The notes beneath the pieces are model-generated. The model saw nothing but the letters and a program-made list of their open reading frames with translations. It did not search any database and was not told where the DNA came from. The translations under genes and the position numbers were made by a program. Positions 37,723 through 46,926 of a stretch of DNA of 64,000 nucleotides are shown here, in pieces; the first letter of the stretch is position 1; every line of letters begins with the position of its first letter. Origin of the DNA: Undibacterium sp. KW1 (GTDB lineage Bacteria; Pseudomonadota; Gammaproteobacteria; Burkholderiales; Burkholderiaceae_D); contig NZ_AP018439.1 of assembly GCF_009937955.1 (NCBI RefSeq), positions 5,394,001 to 5,458,000 on the forward strand, given 5' to 3'.

Positions 37723-38562
37723 ATGCCTTCGACCAGCGCCACCATTATTGCGGATACGCCCGCCAAAACTGTCACTGCCAGCAGGCAGCGTCCTGGCATA
37801 CCGCGTGTCTTGTTGGGCTTGATATTGCCCTTCGCCTTGATCCTGCTGGCAGAAATCAGTGTCAGCCGTGGCTGGATCGCCGCCAATCATTTGCCTGCTC
37901 CCAGCGAGATTTTCAACACCATTGCTCACCTTGCACAGCAAGGCTTGCTGGCACACATAGGCATTAGTAGCGCAAGGGTCGCGGCAGGTTTTATCGCAGG
38001 GGCCACTCTGGCTATTGTGACTGGTTCGCTGGTGGGTCTGAGTACCCGCCTGGAAGCAATACTGGATCCCAGCTTCCAGGCTTTGCGGGCGATACCTTCA
38101 CTGGCATGGGTGCCTTTGCTACTGCTGTGGCTGGGCATAGATGAAGCACCCAAGCTGGTGCTGATTGCGATTGGTGCTTTCTTCCCGGTGTATATGGGTG
38201 TGGTGTCGGGCATACGCGGAGTAGATCGGCGTCTCATCGAAGTGGGCAAGCTGTACCACTTATCGACCGCTGCCATGATCAGGCGCATACTCTTGCCCGC
38301 CGCCTTGCCTGCCATTATCACGGGCTTGCGCAATGGTCTCAGCCTTGCCTGGATGTTCATGGTGGCGGCAGAACTGATTGCTGCCAGCCAGGGCCTGGGT
38401 TATCTGCTGACTGACGGTCGTGAAACCAGCCGTGCCGATATCGTGCTGGCGGCGATAGCCATACTCGCGGTCTTGGGCAAAAGCAGCGACTGGCTCATGC
38501 AAAAACTGGAAACGCATTTTCTGGCCTGGCGGGATACTTACCAACACGGTAACAGGACTTGA
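37723..38562 (+). CDS. ssuC: Sulfonate-type ABC transporter permease
   Basis: A 279-residue permease of the SsuC/TauC family with six hydrophobic segments. The EAA-type loop includes VGKLYHLSTAAMIRRILLPAALPAIITGLRNGLSLAW, and LRAIPSLAWVPLLLLWLGIDEAPK is a hallmark of the NitT/TauT family. It starts 22 bases after the binding-protein gene, and its stop is one base before the ATG of the ATPase gene. Confidence 0.86.
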   Translation: MPSTSATIIADTPAKTVTASRQRPGIPRVLLGLILPFALILLAEISVSRGWIAANHLPAPSEIFNTIAHLAQQGLLAHIGISSARVAAGFIAGATLAIVTGSLVGLSTRLEAILDPSFQALRAIPSLAWVPLLLLWLGIDEAPKLVLIAIGAFFPVYMGVVSGIRGVDRRLIEVGKLYHLSTAAMIRRILLPAALPAIITGLRNGLSLAWMFMVAAELIAASQGLGYLLTDGRETSRADIVLAAIAILAVLGKSSDWLMQKLETHFLAWRDTYQHGNRT

Positions 38563-38563
38563 G

Positions 38564-39322
38564 ATGAGCAGCTTTTCGTCCCCCTTTTTACAAATCGAAG
38601 TCGCCAGGAGATCCTATGGCACACGTCAGATACTCAAGAACCTGCAACTCAGCGTGCAACAGGGTGAAATCCTCAGCCTGATCGGTGCAAGTGGTTGCGG
38701 CAAGAGTACCTTGCTATCCATCGTTGCCGGGCTGGATGGCAATTTTGAAGGACAAATCAGCCTGGATGGCCGCAAGCTGCAGGGTGTCAGCCGCGACATC
38801 GGTTTTATCTTCCAGGAGCCGCGTTTATTCCCCTGGCTGACGGTGGCTGAGAATATTGCTTTCGACAGCGATGACGCCAGTCGCGACCAGCCTAAAGTTG
38901 CCAGGCTATTGGCTGAAGTCGGTATGCATGGCTATGAGCATGCCCTGCCCAAGCAACTATCCGGTGGCCAGGCACAACGTGTGGCAATTGCCCGTGGCTT
39001 ATTCTCCAGCCCTAAAATTCTGTTACTGGATGAACCTTTTTCTGCTGTGGATGCGTTCACCCGCATGAAGATGCAGGATTTGCTGATCAATATCGCCAGC
39101 GAGCATGGCTTGACCATCATCCTGGTCAGCCATGATATTGATGAAGCCCTGTACCTGAGTGACCGTGTCGTACTCATGGAACAACAGACGGTTCAGCATA
39201 CCGCGAGCATAAGACAAGAATTTGCCGTATTGCAGGAAAGACCACGCAAGCGGACGCATGCAGCTTTGTCAACGATGAAAATTAATATACTAGAAAGCTT
39301 GCACGAAGCACATGCTTTTTAA
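38564..39322 (+). CDS. ssuB: Sulfonate-type ABC transporter ATP-binding protein
   Basis: A 252-residue ABC ATPase. Walker A is GASGCGKSTLLSIVAG, the Q-loop is FIFQEPRLFPWLTV with the PWL of the sulfonate/nitrate group, the signature is LSGGQAQRVAIARGL, Walker B is ILLLDEPFSAVD and the H-loop is ILVSHDIDEA. Last gene of the long sulfur operon that begins at 31739. No strong terminator is seen directly after it; the next 180 bases are non-coding up to a MITE-like palindrome. Confidence 0.88.
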   Translation: MSSFSSPFLQIEVARRSYGTRQILKNLQLSVQQGEILSLIGASGCGKSTLLSIVAGLDGNFEGQISLDGRKLQGVSRDIGFIFQEPRLFPWLTVAENIAFDSDDASRDQPKVARLLAEVGMHGYEHALPKQLSGGQAQRVAIARGLFSSPKILLLDEPFSAVDAFTRMKMQDLLINIASEHGLTIILVSHDIDEALYLSDRVVLMEQQTVQHTASIRQEFAVLQERPRKRTHAALSTMKINILESLHEAHAF

Positions 39323-39505
39323 GTCGATTTAAGTGCACTCACCTCAGTTTTTGTAGCTTTGTAAAATAAAAAGTGCATAATTTTGCAATCCTGCCCGCCT
39401 ATTGGTAGGATTAGTCCTTTTCATGCCTGCCACAATTGGTACATGAATATAATGCTGACATAGGGGAATGCAATTATTCCTCCTGTGCAAGTATTTGGGT
39501 AATAA

Positions 39506-39650
39506 GAACCTGTTTGCGATCTGTAGCGAGCGAACGTCAGCGGGGGTGAAGAGCAGCGCAAAAAGCGGAATGTACTCTAGTACATGAGCATTTTGAGCAG
39601 CACATGAGCCCCGATCACGCTCGCGCAGTAAGATCGGAAATAGGTTTTAA
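39506..39650. repeat. MITE-like imperfect palindrome
   Basis: About 145 bases with nested inverted repeats. The ends GAACCTGTTTGCGATCT and AGATCGGAAATAGGTTTT pair; inside these GAGCAGCGCAAAAAGC pairs with GAGCATTTTGAGCAGC, and the centre is ATGTACT-CT-AGTACAT. No coding frame is present. It has the form of a non-autonomous miniature element or a REP-like structured repeat, and lies just before minC. Confidence 0.65.
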
Positions 39651-39680
39651 GCAGATTTACCACTATTTTTTTTGGATGCC

Positions 39681-40475
39681 ATGCAAAACAGCCTGACGCG
39701 CAAGCCCATTGAGATCAAGATTTCTACTGTTGTTGCTGTTGCAATTTTGCTGCATGACTCCGCTTTTCCTGTGCTCGAAGCAGCATTGAAGGAAATGACC
39801 GCGGGTTCGCCTGATTTTTTTGATGATGAATTTGCCGTCATTGATGTGGAAGCGATTACTGAACAGACGCCGGATTGGAATGCACTGATCCCGCTGTTCA
39901 AGTCGCATGGGCTGAACCCGGTTGCCGTGCGCCATGCGCGTGAAGAAGACCATGCCACCATACGCTCTCATGGCCTGAGCATAGATGTGGTCAGCAAACC
40001 CAGGGCAGAGCCGGAACTTAAGCTTGAAGCCCCGGTTGAAGCGCCAGTTGAACAGCAGCCAGCCCCAGCACCTGTAGAGGTGGTAGCGGCTCCGGCACCC
40101 GTTGCAGTTGAACCACAAATCATCATCCGCAATATGCCTGCCATGGTCATTGATACGCCTGTACGCGCTGGCCAGCGCATTTATGCACGCGGGGCTGATC
40201 TGATCATCACCGCTTCAGTCAATAACGGGGCTGAAGTGATTGCCGATGGCAGCATCCATATTTATGCGCCTTTGCGTGGCCGCGCCCTGGCTGGCGCAAC
40301 TGGAAATACCGAAGCCAGGATTTTTGCCCTGACCATGGAACCTGAACTGGTCTCCATTGCCGGGATTTACCGTACATTTGAAAATGGCTTCCCGCCGTTA
40401 CTACCCCACCATCCGGTTCAAGTTAAACTGCTTGGTGACAGTATTGAAGTATCATCAGTGAAATCAGCAGGCTGA
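39681..40475 (+). CDS. minC: Septum-site-determining protein MinC
   Basis: A 264-residue MinC, the inhibitor of FtsZ ring assembly. The N-terminal FtsZ-binding domain covers residues 1-110. A Pro/Ala/Val/Glu-rich linker follows (about 118-150). The C-terminal beta-helix has the family signature [49 protein letters not shown] (residues about 155-205, in segments), which binds MinD. The ATG at 39681 is preferred over an in-frame TTG three codons upstream. It is the first gene of minC-minD-minE. Confidence 0.95.
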   Translation: MQNSLTRKPIEIKISTVVAVAILLHDSAFPVLEAALKEMTAGSPDFFDDEFAVIDVEAITEQTPDWNALIPLFKSHGLNPVAVRHAREEDHATIRSHGLSIDVVSKPRAEPELKLEAPVEAPVEQQPAPAPVEVVAAPAPVAVEPQIIIRNMPAMVIDTPVRAGQRIYARGADLIITASVNNGAEVIADGSIHIYAPLRGRALAGATGNTEARIFALTMEPELVSIAGIYRTFENGFPPLLPHHPVQVKLLGDSIEVSSVKSAG

Positions 40476-40521
40476 CGCCCCCCAATTTTCAGTATCTTCG
40501 GATAGATAAAAGGAGTTATTT

Positions 40522-41337
40522 GTGGCAAGAATCATCGTTGTGACATCCGGTAAGGGCGGCGTAGGCAAGACGACTTCCAGTGCCAGTTTTTCTTCAGGCC
40601 TGGCCATGCGCGGCCATAAAACAGCCGTGCTGGACTTTGACGTAGGCCTGCGCAACCTTGACCTTATCATGGGCTGCGAACGCCGTGTCGTGTATGACCT
40701 GGTGAATGTCATCAGCGGTGAAGCGACCCTGAACCAGGCCCTGATCAAGGATAAACACTGCGATAACCTGTTTATTTTGCCCGCCTCACAAACCCGCGAC
40801 AAAGATGCCCTGACGGAAGAAGGCGTGGAACGGGTATTGAATGACCTGATCAAGATGGATTTTGAATTCATCGTCTGCGATTCGCCTGCCGGTATCGAGC
40901 GTGGTGCGGTTATGGCGCTGACTTTTGCCGACGAAGCCATCGTCGTGACCAATCCTGAAGTCTCATCCGTCAGGGATTCTGACCGCATCCTCGGCATTAT
41001 CCAGGCCAAGTCCAAGCGTGCCCAGGCTGGTGGTGAACCGGTCAAGGAACATCTGCTGATCACCCGCTACTCACCAAAACGGGTAGAAGCCGGTGAGATG
41101 TTGTCTTATACCGATGTACAGGAAATCTTGCGCATACCGCTGATTGGTGTTATTCCTGAATCCGAAGCGGTACTTCATGCATCTAATCAAGGTAACCCTG
41201 CCATTCATATGAAGGGCAGTGATGTGTCGGATGCCTATGAAGACGTGGTTTCCCGCTTTTTGGGGGCAGAAGTGCCCTTGCGATTCATCAATTACGAAAA
41301 ACCGGGGCTGCTGCAACGCATTTTCGGAGGCAAATAA
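40522..41337 (+). CDS. minD: Septum-site-determining ATPase MinD
   Basis: A 271-residue deviant-Walker ATPase. The P-loop is [12 protein letters not shown] near residue 10, followed by [14 protein letters not shown] and [11 protein letters not shown], the switch II region. The C-terminal amphipathic membrane-targeting helix is [13 protein letters not shown]-bound MinD sits on the inner membrane and recruits MinC, and MinE releases it. The Shine-Dalgarno sequence AAAGGAG is perfect. The stop is one base before the minE ATG. Confidence 0.97.
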   Translation: MARIIVVTSGKGGVGKTTSSASFSSGLAMRGHKTAVLDFDVGLRNLDLIMGCERRVVYDLVNVISGEATLNQALIKDKHCDNLFILPASQTRDKDALTEEGVERVLNDLIKMDFEFIVCDSPAGIERGAVMALTFADEAIVVTNPEVSSVRDSDRILGIIQAKSKRAQAGGEPVKEHLLITRYSPKRVEAGEMLSYTDVQEILRIPLIGVIPESEAVLHASNQGNPAIHMKGSDVSDAYEDVVSRFLGAEVPLRFINYEKPGLLQRIFGGK

Positions 41338-41338
41338 T

Positions 41339-41602
41339 ATGGCTCTGCTTTCATTTTTATTTAATACCAAACCAAAAACCGCCAATGTGGCGAAGGAACG
41401 CCTGCAAATTATCATCGCCCGTGAGCGCACAGGCCGTGATGGCTATGATTTTTTGCCAGCATTACGTGAAGAACTGATCGCCGTGATTTCAAAATACACC
41501 AAGGTCAATCCGGAAGATATCAAAGTATCATTGGATAAACAGGGTAATCTGGAAGTGCTGGACGTGAATGTGGTTTTGCCGGAACTGGAATTACGGAGTT
41601 AA
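41339..41602 (+). CDS. minE: Cell-division topological specificity factor MinE
   Basis: An 87-residue MinE. The N-terminal part [30 protein letters not shown] is the membrane- and MinD-binding region, and the C-terminal [21 protein letters not shown] is the dimerisation domain. The gene starts immediately after the minD stop; a longer in-frame reading begins inside minD and is not credible. It confines division inhibition to the poles by pole-to-pole oscillation. Confidence 0.96.
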   Translation: MALLSFLFNTKPKTANVAKERLQIIIARERTGRDGYDFLPALREELIAVISKYTKVNPEDIKVSLDKQGNLEVLDVNVVLPELELRS

Positions 41603-41773
41603 GTCATAAAGACACTGACTGGTTTTACACATACAGGCGGTACGGCGAGGAATTTACTAAAAAACAACAAAATCAGCAATTGACGCCTTCTATTGGCGGA
41701 AGTTTGTAACAAGAAGTAATTTGTGTTTTATTCACATTTTTTCACAATTACTTATTTTTTCACTTGCTTTCGA

Positions 41774-41779
41774 TATAAT
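41774..41779 (+). promoter_or_regulatory. Likely -10 element upstream of the response regulator gene
   Basis: TATAAT 46 bases before the regulator start, in a very AT-rich stretch (41700-41790) with the near-repeats TTCACA-TTTTTTCACA. No good -35 hexamer at 17 bases can be named, so an activator may be needed. Confidence 0.45.
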
Positions 41780-41824
41780 GGAAGATATTCCACTTTATTT
41801 GCCGAACATCAACGGTAACATCCC

Positions 41825-42517
41825 ATGAGAATCGCTGTACTTGACGACGACAATAACTTGCTCGAATTGGTCTGCACCATATTGAATGCAGCCGGTCATA
41901 CGACTCACCCTTTCCTGAGCGGGAAAGAGATGCTGCATCAATTGCGCAGGGAGAGTTACGACATGCTGATACTGGACTGGCAAGTGCCAGACCTGAGCGG
42001 CACCGAGATTTTGCACTGGGTACGTGAAAAACTCTCTCCTACGCTGCCAGTCCTGTTCATGACCAGCCGTTCTGGTGAAGACGATATCGTCGCTGGCCTC
42101 GCAGCCGGTGCCGATGATTACATGATCAAACCGATACGCCGCAGTGAAATGGTGGCCAGGGTGCAGGCCCTGTTACGCCGCGCCTACCCTACCCAGGCAG
42201 CGTCTGAACACTTGCAATTTGGCATCTACAAATTTGAGACCCGCGCTGGCCGCGTCAGTGTCAATGATGTGCCTGTAGAAATGACACAGAAAGAATTCGA
42301 CCTGGCCCTGCTGTTGTTCCGCAACCTTGGCCGCCCCCTGTCCCGCGCCTACATACTCGAAGCAGTATGGTCACGCGATGTGGATATCCCTTCGCGTACC
42401 ATGGATACGCATATTTCCAGAGTGCGCAGCAAACTGGAATTGCGACCGGAGAATGGCTACCGCCTGGCGCCCGTCTACAGTTACGGCTACCGCCTCGAAC
42501 AAATGACACCAGAATAA
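41825..42517 (+). CDS. OmpR/PhoB-family response regulator
   Basis: A 230-residue two-component response regulator. The receiver domain has acidic residues D7-D9, the phosphoacceptor D51 in MLILDWQVPD, and the switch lysine in YMIKPIRRSEM. The C-terminal winged helix (about 130-228) has the PhoB-type pattern KEFDLALLLFRNLGRPLSRAYILEAVWSRD and MDTHISRVRSKL. It begins a three-gene module with a FecR/LysM protein and a CHASE2 sensor kinase and very likely is the partner of that kinase. A perfect hairpin separates it from the second gene. Confidence 0.92.
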   Translation: MRIAVLDDDNNLLELVCTILNAAGHTTHPFLSGKEMLHQLRRESYDMLILDWQVPDLSGTEILHWVREKLSPTLPVLFMTSRSGEDDIVAGLAAGADDYMIKPIRRSEMVARVQALLRRAYPTQAASEHLQFGIYKFETRAGRVSVNDVPVEMTQKEFDLALLLFRNLGRPLSRAYILEAVWSRDVDIPSRTMDTHISRVRSKLELRPENGYRLAPVYSYGYRLEQMTPE

Positions 42518-42522
42518 ATACC

Positions 42523-42548
42523 TCCGGGGCAGCCAAGGCTGCCCCGGA
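42523..42548 (+). terminator. Perfect 12-bp hairpin after the response regulator gene
   Basis: TCCGGGGCAGCC and GGCTGCCCCGGA with only two bases between them form a very stable stem, followed by AAGCTTTTCCC. It starts five bases beyond the regulator stop and 27 bases before the next ATG. It may terminate part of the transcripts, or protect and separate the mRNA segments. Confidence 0.65.
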
Positions 42549-42574
42549 AAGCTTTTCCCAACGAGGAGTCCCGC

Positions 42575-44293
42575 ATGAGACTAAGCGCCCCCACACTCTT
42601 GCGACAAATACCATATTGCATGTTATTGAGCCTGACACTGGCCACACCCATCAGTATTTTTGCCAGCCCTGTACCGGCCAGCAATGCCACAACCGGCACA
42701 CCAGGCAGCTTCATCAATACCCCGCCAGACATGACTTATTTCGCCCTGCAGGGTGATACTTTGACATCGATTGCCAAACGCTACACTGACAAGACCACCA
42801 ACTGGCCAATACTGGGCAAGCGTAACAAGATAGGTAATGACAGAACTATCCCCATAGGTACGGCGATACTGATACCGCTGGAACTGTTGCCAGAAGAACC
42901 CAGTGAAGCCAAGGTCATTGCCATGACTGGCAACCCGGCCTATAAAGCCGCCGATGGCGAGGTTGGCACGCTGGCCCTGGGCAGCGTATTGAAAGAAGGC
43001 GCGCAGATCAGCACTGACAAAAATGGTTTCCTGACCATGGCCTTGCCGGATGAATCGCGCATCTCGATTCCATCGAACAGCAATGTCAGCCTGTCCAAGT
43101 TGCGTAAAACCAAATATACAGGCAGCCCGCGTACTGAGGTCACCTTATTACAGGGCAAGGTAGAGTCACGCGTTTCTTCGCTGGTCAACAACAAGGGGCG
43201 TTTTGAAGTGCGCACCAACCTTGCTGTGGCGGGTGTACGCGGCACCAACTTCCGCGTTGGCGTCAATGAAGACGGCATTGCCAATGAAGTGCTGGAGGGT
43301 GGTGTAGCAGTCAACAATACTACTGCCAAAAAGACAGATGAACTGGTGCTGACTGCTGGCAAGGGTAATATCATTTCTGCTGCGGGTGTCGGCAAGCCTG
43401 TTGATCTACTACCACCACCGAAGATGAATGACAGCTATCTGCTGCAAGAACGTCCTACCCTGCAATTCCAGGTAGAGACTAATCCTGCAGCCACGGGCTA
43501 TCGCGTGCAAATTGCCCAGGACAAGGACATCATCAATGTGTTGGCAGAAAACCGCTACAAAGACAACCGCTTCAAGTTTGATGGCTTTGCCGATGGCAAT
43601 TACTTTGTACGCATCACTGCCATCGACAAACTGGGGCTGGAAGGCCTGCCACTAGTCAAAGCAGTGACCCTGAAAGCCCGTCCGGAACCACCTTTTACCG
43701 TACAGCCCAAAAACAAGACCAGGGCTGAACGCCTGGATTTTGCCTGGACAGAAGCCAGCAATGCCGTGGCTTATCACTTGCAAGTCGCCAAAGATGCAGA
43801 ATTCAAAAACCTGCTCATCGACAAACCGGGTTTGAAAGAAGTCCAGTTCAGCGCTGATCGCCCTGCCGAAGCTGAGTATTTCTGGCATGTCGCCACGATA
43901 GTGCAAAAAGATGGCAAGCCAGATCATGGCCCTTACAGCGATGCACAAAAATTCGTGGTCTTGCCAGTCACCAGCCTGGCACCGCCGGATGAAGGCAATG
44001 GCAATCAATTGTCATTTAGCTGGGCTTCTGAACCGGGACAGAAATTCCTGATACAGATCAGCACTGATCCTGATTTCAAGAAACTGTTCCTGAGCAAAGA
44101 ACTCGACAAGGCAGAGCTGAAGATCAACCGGCCAGATGCGGGGGTCTACTTCATCCGGGTGCGCTCTACCGACCCGGATGGTTATGTCAGCCCCTTCTCA
44201 TCGACCCAGAAAATCACGCTGCAACAGCGCTGGACCAGTGGTGACGGTTCTGCAATACAGAGCGGGAACGGCCCTGTTGGTACCAATTATTGA
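42575..44293 (+). CDS. FecR-domain protein with LysM, periplasmic
   Basis: A 572-residue secreted protein. A signal peptide (IPYCMLLSLTLATPISIFAS) is followed by a LysM-like domain (FALQGDTLTSIAKRYTDKTTNWPILGKRN, about 50-100) that should bind peptidoglycan. A FecR domain follows (about 125-260, with VTLLQGKVESRVSS and NLAVAGVRGTNFRVGVNEDG), then three fibronectin-III-like repeats up to the C-terminus. Such FecR/LysM proteins are often encoded beside CHASE2 kinases in betaproteobacteria, as here, and may form the periplasmic part of an envelope sensor. The exact role is not established. Confidence 0.85.
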   Translation: MRLSAPTLLRQIPYCMLLSLTLATPISIFASPVPASNATTGTPGSFINTPPDMTYFALQGDTLTSIAKRYTDKTTNWPILGKRNKIGNDRTIPIGTAILIPLELLPEEPSEAKVIAMTGNPAYKAADGEVGTLALGSVLKEGAQISTDKNGFLTMALPDESRISIPSNSNVSLSKLRKTKYTGSPRTEVTLLQGKVESRVSSLVNNKGRFEVRTNLAVAGVRGTNFRVGVNEDGIANEVLEGGVAVNNTTAKKTDELVLTAGKGNIISAAGVGKPVDLLPPPKMNDSYLLQERPTLQFQVETNPAATGYRVQIAQDKDIINVLAENRYKDNRFKFDGFADGNYFVRITAIDKLGLEGLPLVKAVTLKARPEPPFTVQPKNKTRAERLDFAWTEASNAVAYHLQVAKDAEFKNLLIDKPGLKEVQFSADRPAEAEYFWHVATIVQKDGKPDHGPYSDAQKFVVLPVTSLAPPDEGNGNQLSFSWASEPGQKFLIQISTDPDFKKLFLSKELDKAELKINRPDAGVYFIRVRSTDPDGYVSPFSSTQKITLQQRWTSGDGSAIQSGNGPVGTNY

Positions 44294-44337
44294 TACAATC
44301 ACAGCATAAAAAGGCCAGGAAAAATTAGCAGCACCCT

Positions 44338-46743
44338 ATGAAAAACAGCCACTTACAGGTAGAACGTATTGCATTACGCGAGTGGCTGGTTCTCAGTATC
44401 CTCATCCTCTGCGTCACCGCTGGCCTGCTCTACTACAAGACCCTGGAGCGAACTGACCTGGTCTTGTATGACAGGCTGATGCAACTCAATTCCCAACCGG
44501 CGCGGGATGACATCATCATCGTTGGCATAGATAGTCACAGCCTGAGTGAACTTGGCAAATGGCCGTGGCCGCGCCTGCGTCATGCTGAACTCATCAAGCA
44601 AATCAGTGCAGCCCATCCTGTCGCCATCGGCATGGACTTTGTCTTTACTGAAGCAGAAGAACGTAGCGACCAGACACAAAATGGGGACCAGCAACTGGCC
44701 GAAGCGCTGGTACGCAGCAATAACGTGGTCCTGCCCCTGATCTCGGAAAATGCTGGCAAGGGCCTTGCCACGGTACGCCCTATCCCTCTGCTGGCGAGTG
44801 CAGCCCGTCAATTGGCGCATATCAATCTTGAAGTCGATAAGGATGGCGTAGTGCGTAGCGTTTTCCTGCGTGAAGGCATGAATGGTGAATGGTGGCCACA
44901 TTTTGCGCTGGCGCTGGCCGACATTGGCAATCAGGTTGCCCCGGGCACCGAAACAAATCTGCCAGGTGAACGCCTGCCTGCCAGCTTGCGCAATGCAACG
45001 CCTGAGCCCGGTACCTGGCAGCGCGACTACCTGATGCACATCCCTTTTGCTGGCAGTGCCGGACATTTCCGCTCTGTGCCGTATGTCAGTGTTTTGCGAG
45101 GCGAAGTGCCTGCTGATTTTTTCAAGAACAAATATGTGCTGGTCGGCCCCACGGCCAGTGCCATGGCTGACTCCTTCCCTACCCCGGTATCTGGTAACGA
45201 GGGCATGATTTCCGGTGTGGAGATCAATGCCAATATCCTCGCTGCGCTGCTGGACCAGCGCAGCATACATGCGGCACCCAAGCTGTATTTATACCTGCTG
45301 AATCTGCTGGCCGTGGCGCTGGCGCTGATGGCTTACCAGATGCTGTCACCACGCAAGGCCCTGATGGCGACTGCGGTAGTGGCGGTCATTACCATGTTCG
45401 GTAGCTGGGCTATGCTCAGGTATGCAGGGTATTGGGCGCCCCCTACCGCAGCACTGTTTGCACTGATCATCGCTTACCCCCTGTGGAGTTGGCGCAGGCT
45501 GGAAGCAGCGATACGCTTCCTGGCCGAAGAATTCAGGATACTCGATAAAGAGCCCCATCTCTTGCCTGAATTTATCGATGAAGATGACGAGCAACCTGTG
45601 CGCGCACTGACCGATACCCTCGAACAAAGCATCAATGCCATGCGTGAAGCAGTAGACCGGGTACGTGACCTGCGCCAGTTTGTCAGCGACAGCCTGGCCA
45701 GCCTGCCAGACGCGACCATGGTCACCACGACCGATGGTAATGTCTTGCTGACCAACCAGCCTGCGCTTGATTATTTTGCCGGCATAGGTATGCCCAAGGT
45801 CAATGATGCACTGGTGCCCTATCTGTTCGCCAAGATGTCACCACCAAGCAATGCCGATACCGGCTCAGACGCCAGTTTTAGCTGGTGGGATTTGCTCGAC
45901 ATCAAACACACCAAAACCATGTCGCAGGGCATAGAGGTCAGAGACCCACAGGGCAAGGATTTGCTGATCAAGAGCGCCCCGAGTTACAACGGTGAAAAGC
46001 AGCTGGTGGGCTGGATAGTCAGCCTCATCGATATCACCAGTGTGCGTGCCGCCGAACGCAGCCGGGATGAAACCCTGCATTTCATTTCGCACGACATGCG
46101 TGCACCGCAGGCCTCGATATTGGCACTGCTGGAATTGCAAAAAGACAGCAGCACCGCCCTGCCAGCGGATGAATTCATGGCGCGCATAGAAAGGGCATCG
46201 CGCTCCACTTTGGGCCTGGCTGATAATTTTGTACAACTCGCGCAGGCAGAGTCGCAAAATTATCGCTACGAAGAAGCTGATTTCCAGGACATCTTGCTGG
46301 TAGCGACAGAAGAAATGTGGTCGCTGGCCCGCAGCAAGAATATCCGCATACAAACAAAAATCCAGGACGAAGAATTCCCTGTGCTGGTCGATAACTCGCT
46401 GATGACCAGGGTGCTGACAAATCTGTTGTCAAATGCCATCAAATACAGTCCCAAGGACACTACCATCACCTGCTCGCTGGTGCGTGAACAGCGCCTGGCT
46501 GACTCTGTCATCGTCTGCTCTATTGCCGACCAGGGTTATGGCATTACCCATGCAGACCAGGCCAGGCTATTCCAGCGCTTCCAGCGCTTCAAGACCAGTG
46601 ACCAGCCTAAAAATGACGGCATAGGCCTGGGCATGGTCTTCGTCAAAGCCGTGCTGGACAGGCATCAGGCGACCATAGACTTCACCAGCGTACCGAATGA
46701 GGGAACGACCTTCAATGTACGCATTCCAGCCGACCTGGAATAA
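44338..46743 (+). CDS. CHASE2-domain sensor histidine kinase
   Basis: An 801-residue membrane kinase. One N-terminal transmembrane segment is followed by a CHASE2 sensory domain outside the membrane (about 35-310), then three closely spaced transmembrane helices (about 315-385). After these come a PAS-like region (about 450-570), a HisKA domain with the phospho-histidine H585 in HFISHDMRAPQ, and an HATPase domain (LTNLLSNAIKYSPKD, IADQGYGI, GIGLGMVFVKAV). It lies 45 bases after the FecR/LysM gene and is most likely the partner of the response regulator at 41825. Signal unknown. Confidence 0.92.
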   Translation: MKNSHLQVERIALREWLVLSILILCVTAGLLYYKTLERTDLVLYDRLMQLNSQPARDDIIIVGIDSHSLSELGKWPWPRLRHAELIKQISAAHPVAIGMDFVFTEAEERSDQTQNGDQQLAEALVRSNNVVLPLISENAGKGLATVRPIPLLASAARQLAHINLEVDKDGVVRSVFLREGMNGEWWPHFALALADIGNQVAPGTETNLPGERLPASLRNATPEPGTWQRDYLMHIPFAGSAGHFRSVPYVSVLRGEVPADFFKNKYVLVGPTASAMADSFPTPVSGNEGMISGVEINANILAALLDQRSIHAAPKLYLYLLNLLAVALALMAYQMLSPRKALMATAVVAVITMFGSWAMLRYAGYWAPPTAALFALIIAYPLWSWRRLEAAIRFLAEEFRILDKEPHLLPEFIDEDDEQPVRALTDTLEQSINAMREAVDRVRDLRQFVSDSLASLPDATMVTTTDGNVLLTNQPALDYFAGIGMPKVNDALVPYLFAKMSPPSNADTGSDASFSWWDLLDIKHTKTMSQGIEVRDPQGKDLLIKSAPSYNGEKQLVGWIVSLIDITSVRAAERSRDETLHFISHDMRAPQASILALLELQKDSSTALPADEFMARIERASRSTLGLADNFVQLAQAESQNYRYEEADFQDILLVATEEMWSLARSKNIRIQTKIQDEEFPVLVDNSLMTRVLTNLLSNAIKYSPKDTTITCSLVREQRLADSVIVCSIADQGYGITHADQARLFQRFQRFKTSDQPKNDGIGLGMVFVKAVLDRHQATIDFTSVPNEGTTFNVRIPADLE

Positions 46744-46829
46744 ATCCCAGCTTTAAGCATGACAACAAAGCAAATGTTGACGCATTACATGTTGCAAAAA
46801 AGGCATAACTCCCTGCATATACGGCTCAC

Positions 46830-46843
46830 TTGATATGCATCAA
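46830..46843. promoter_or_regulatory. FNR/Anr-type binding site upstream of hemA
   Basis: TTGATATGCATCAA is a perfect match to the TTGAT-4-ATCAA consensus and a perfect palindrome. Its centre lies about 90 bases before the hemA ATG and about 42 bases upstream of the -10 hexamer. hemA is a known Anr/FNR target in Pseudomonas, which supports an oxygen-responsive control. Confidence 0.7.
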
Positions 46844-46878
46844 ATGCCCGCGTTCAGGAAAATGCTGGTGCAAAGCGT

Positions 46879-46884
46879 TATAAT
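46879..46884 (+). promoter_or_regulatory. Likely -10 element of the hemA promoter
   Basis: TATAAT in the context GCGTTATAATGG, 42 bases before the assigned start codon. A -35 hexamer at the usual distance is poor, which fits an activator-dependent promoter with the FNR-type site upstream. Confidence 0.6.
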
Positions 46885-46926
46885 GGAGCCTTACATCCTC
46901 CCACAGCTTAATTGAGCTTAATTGCA

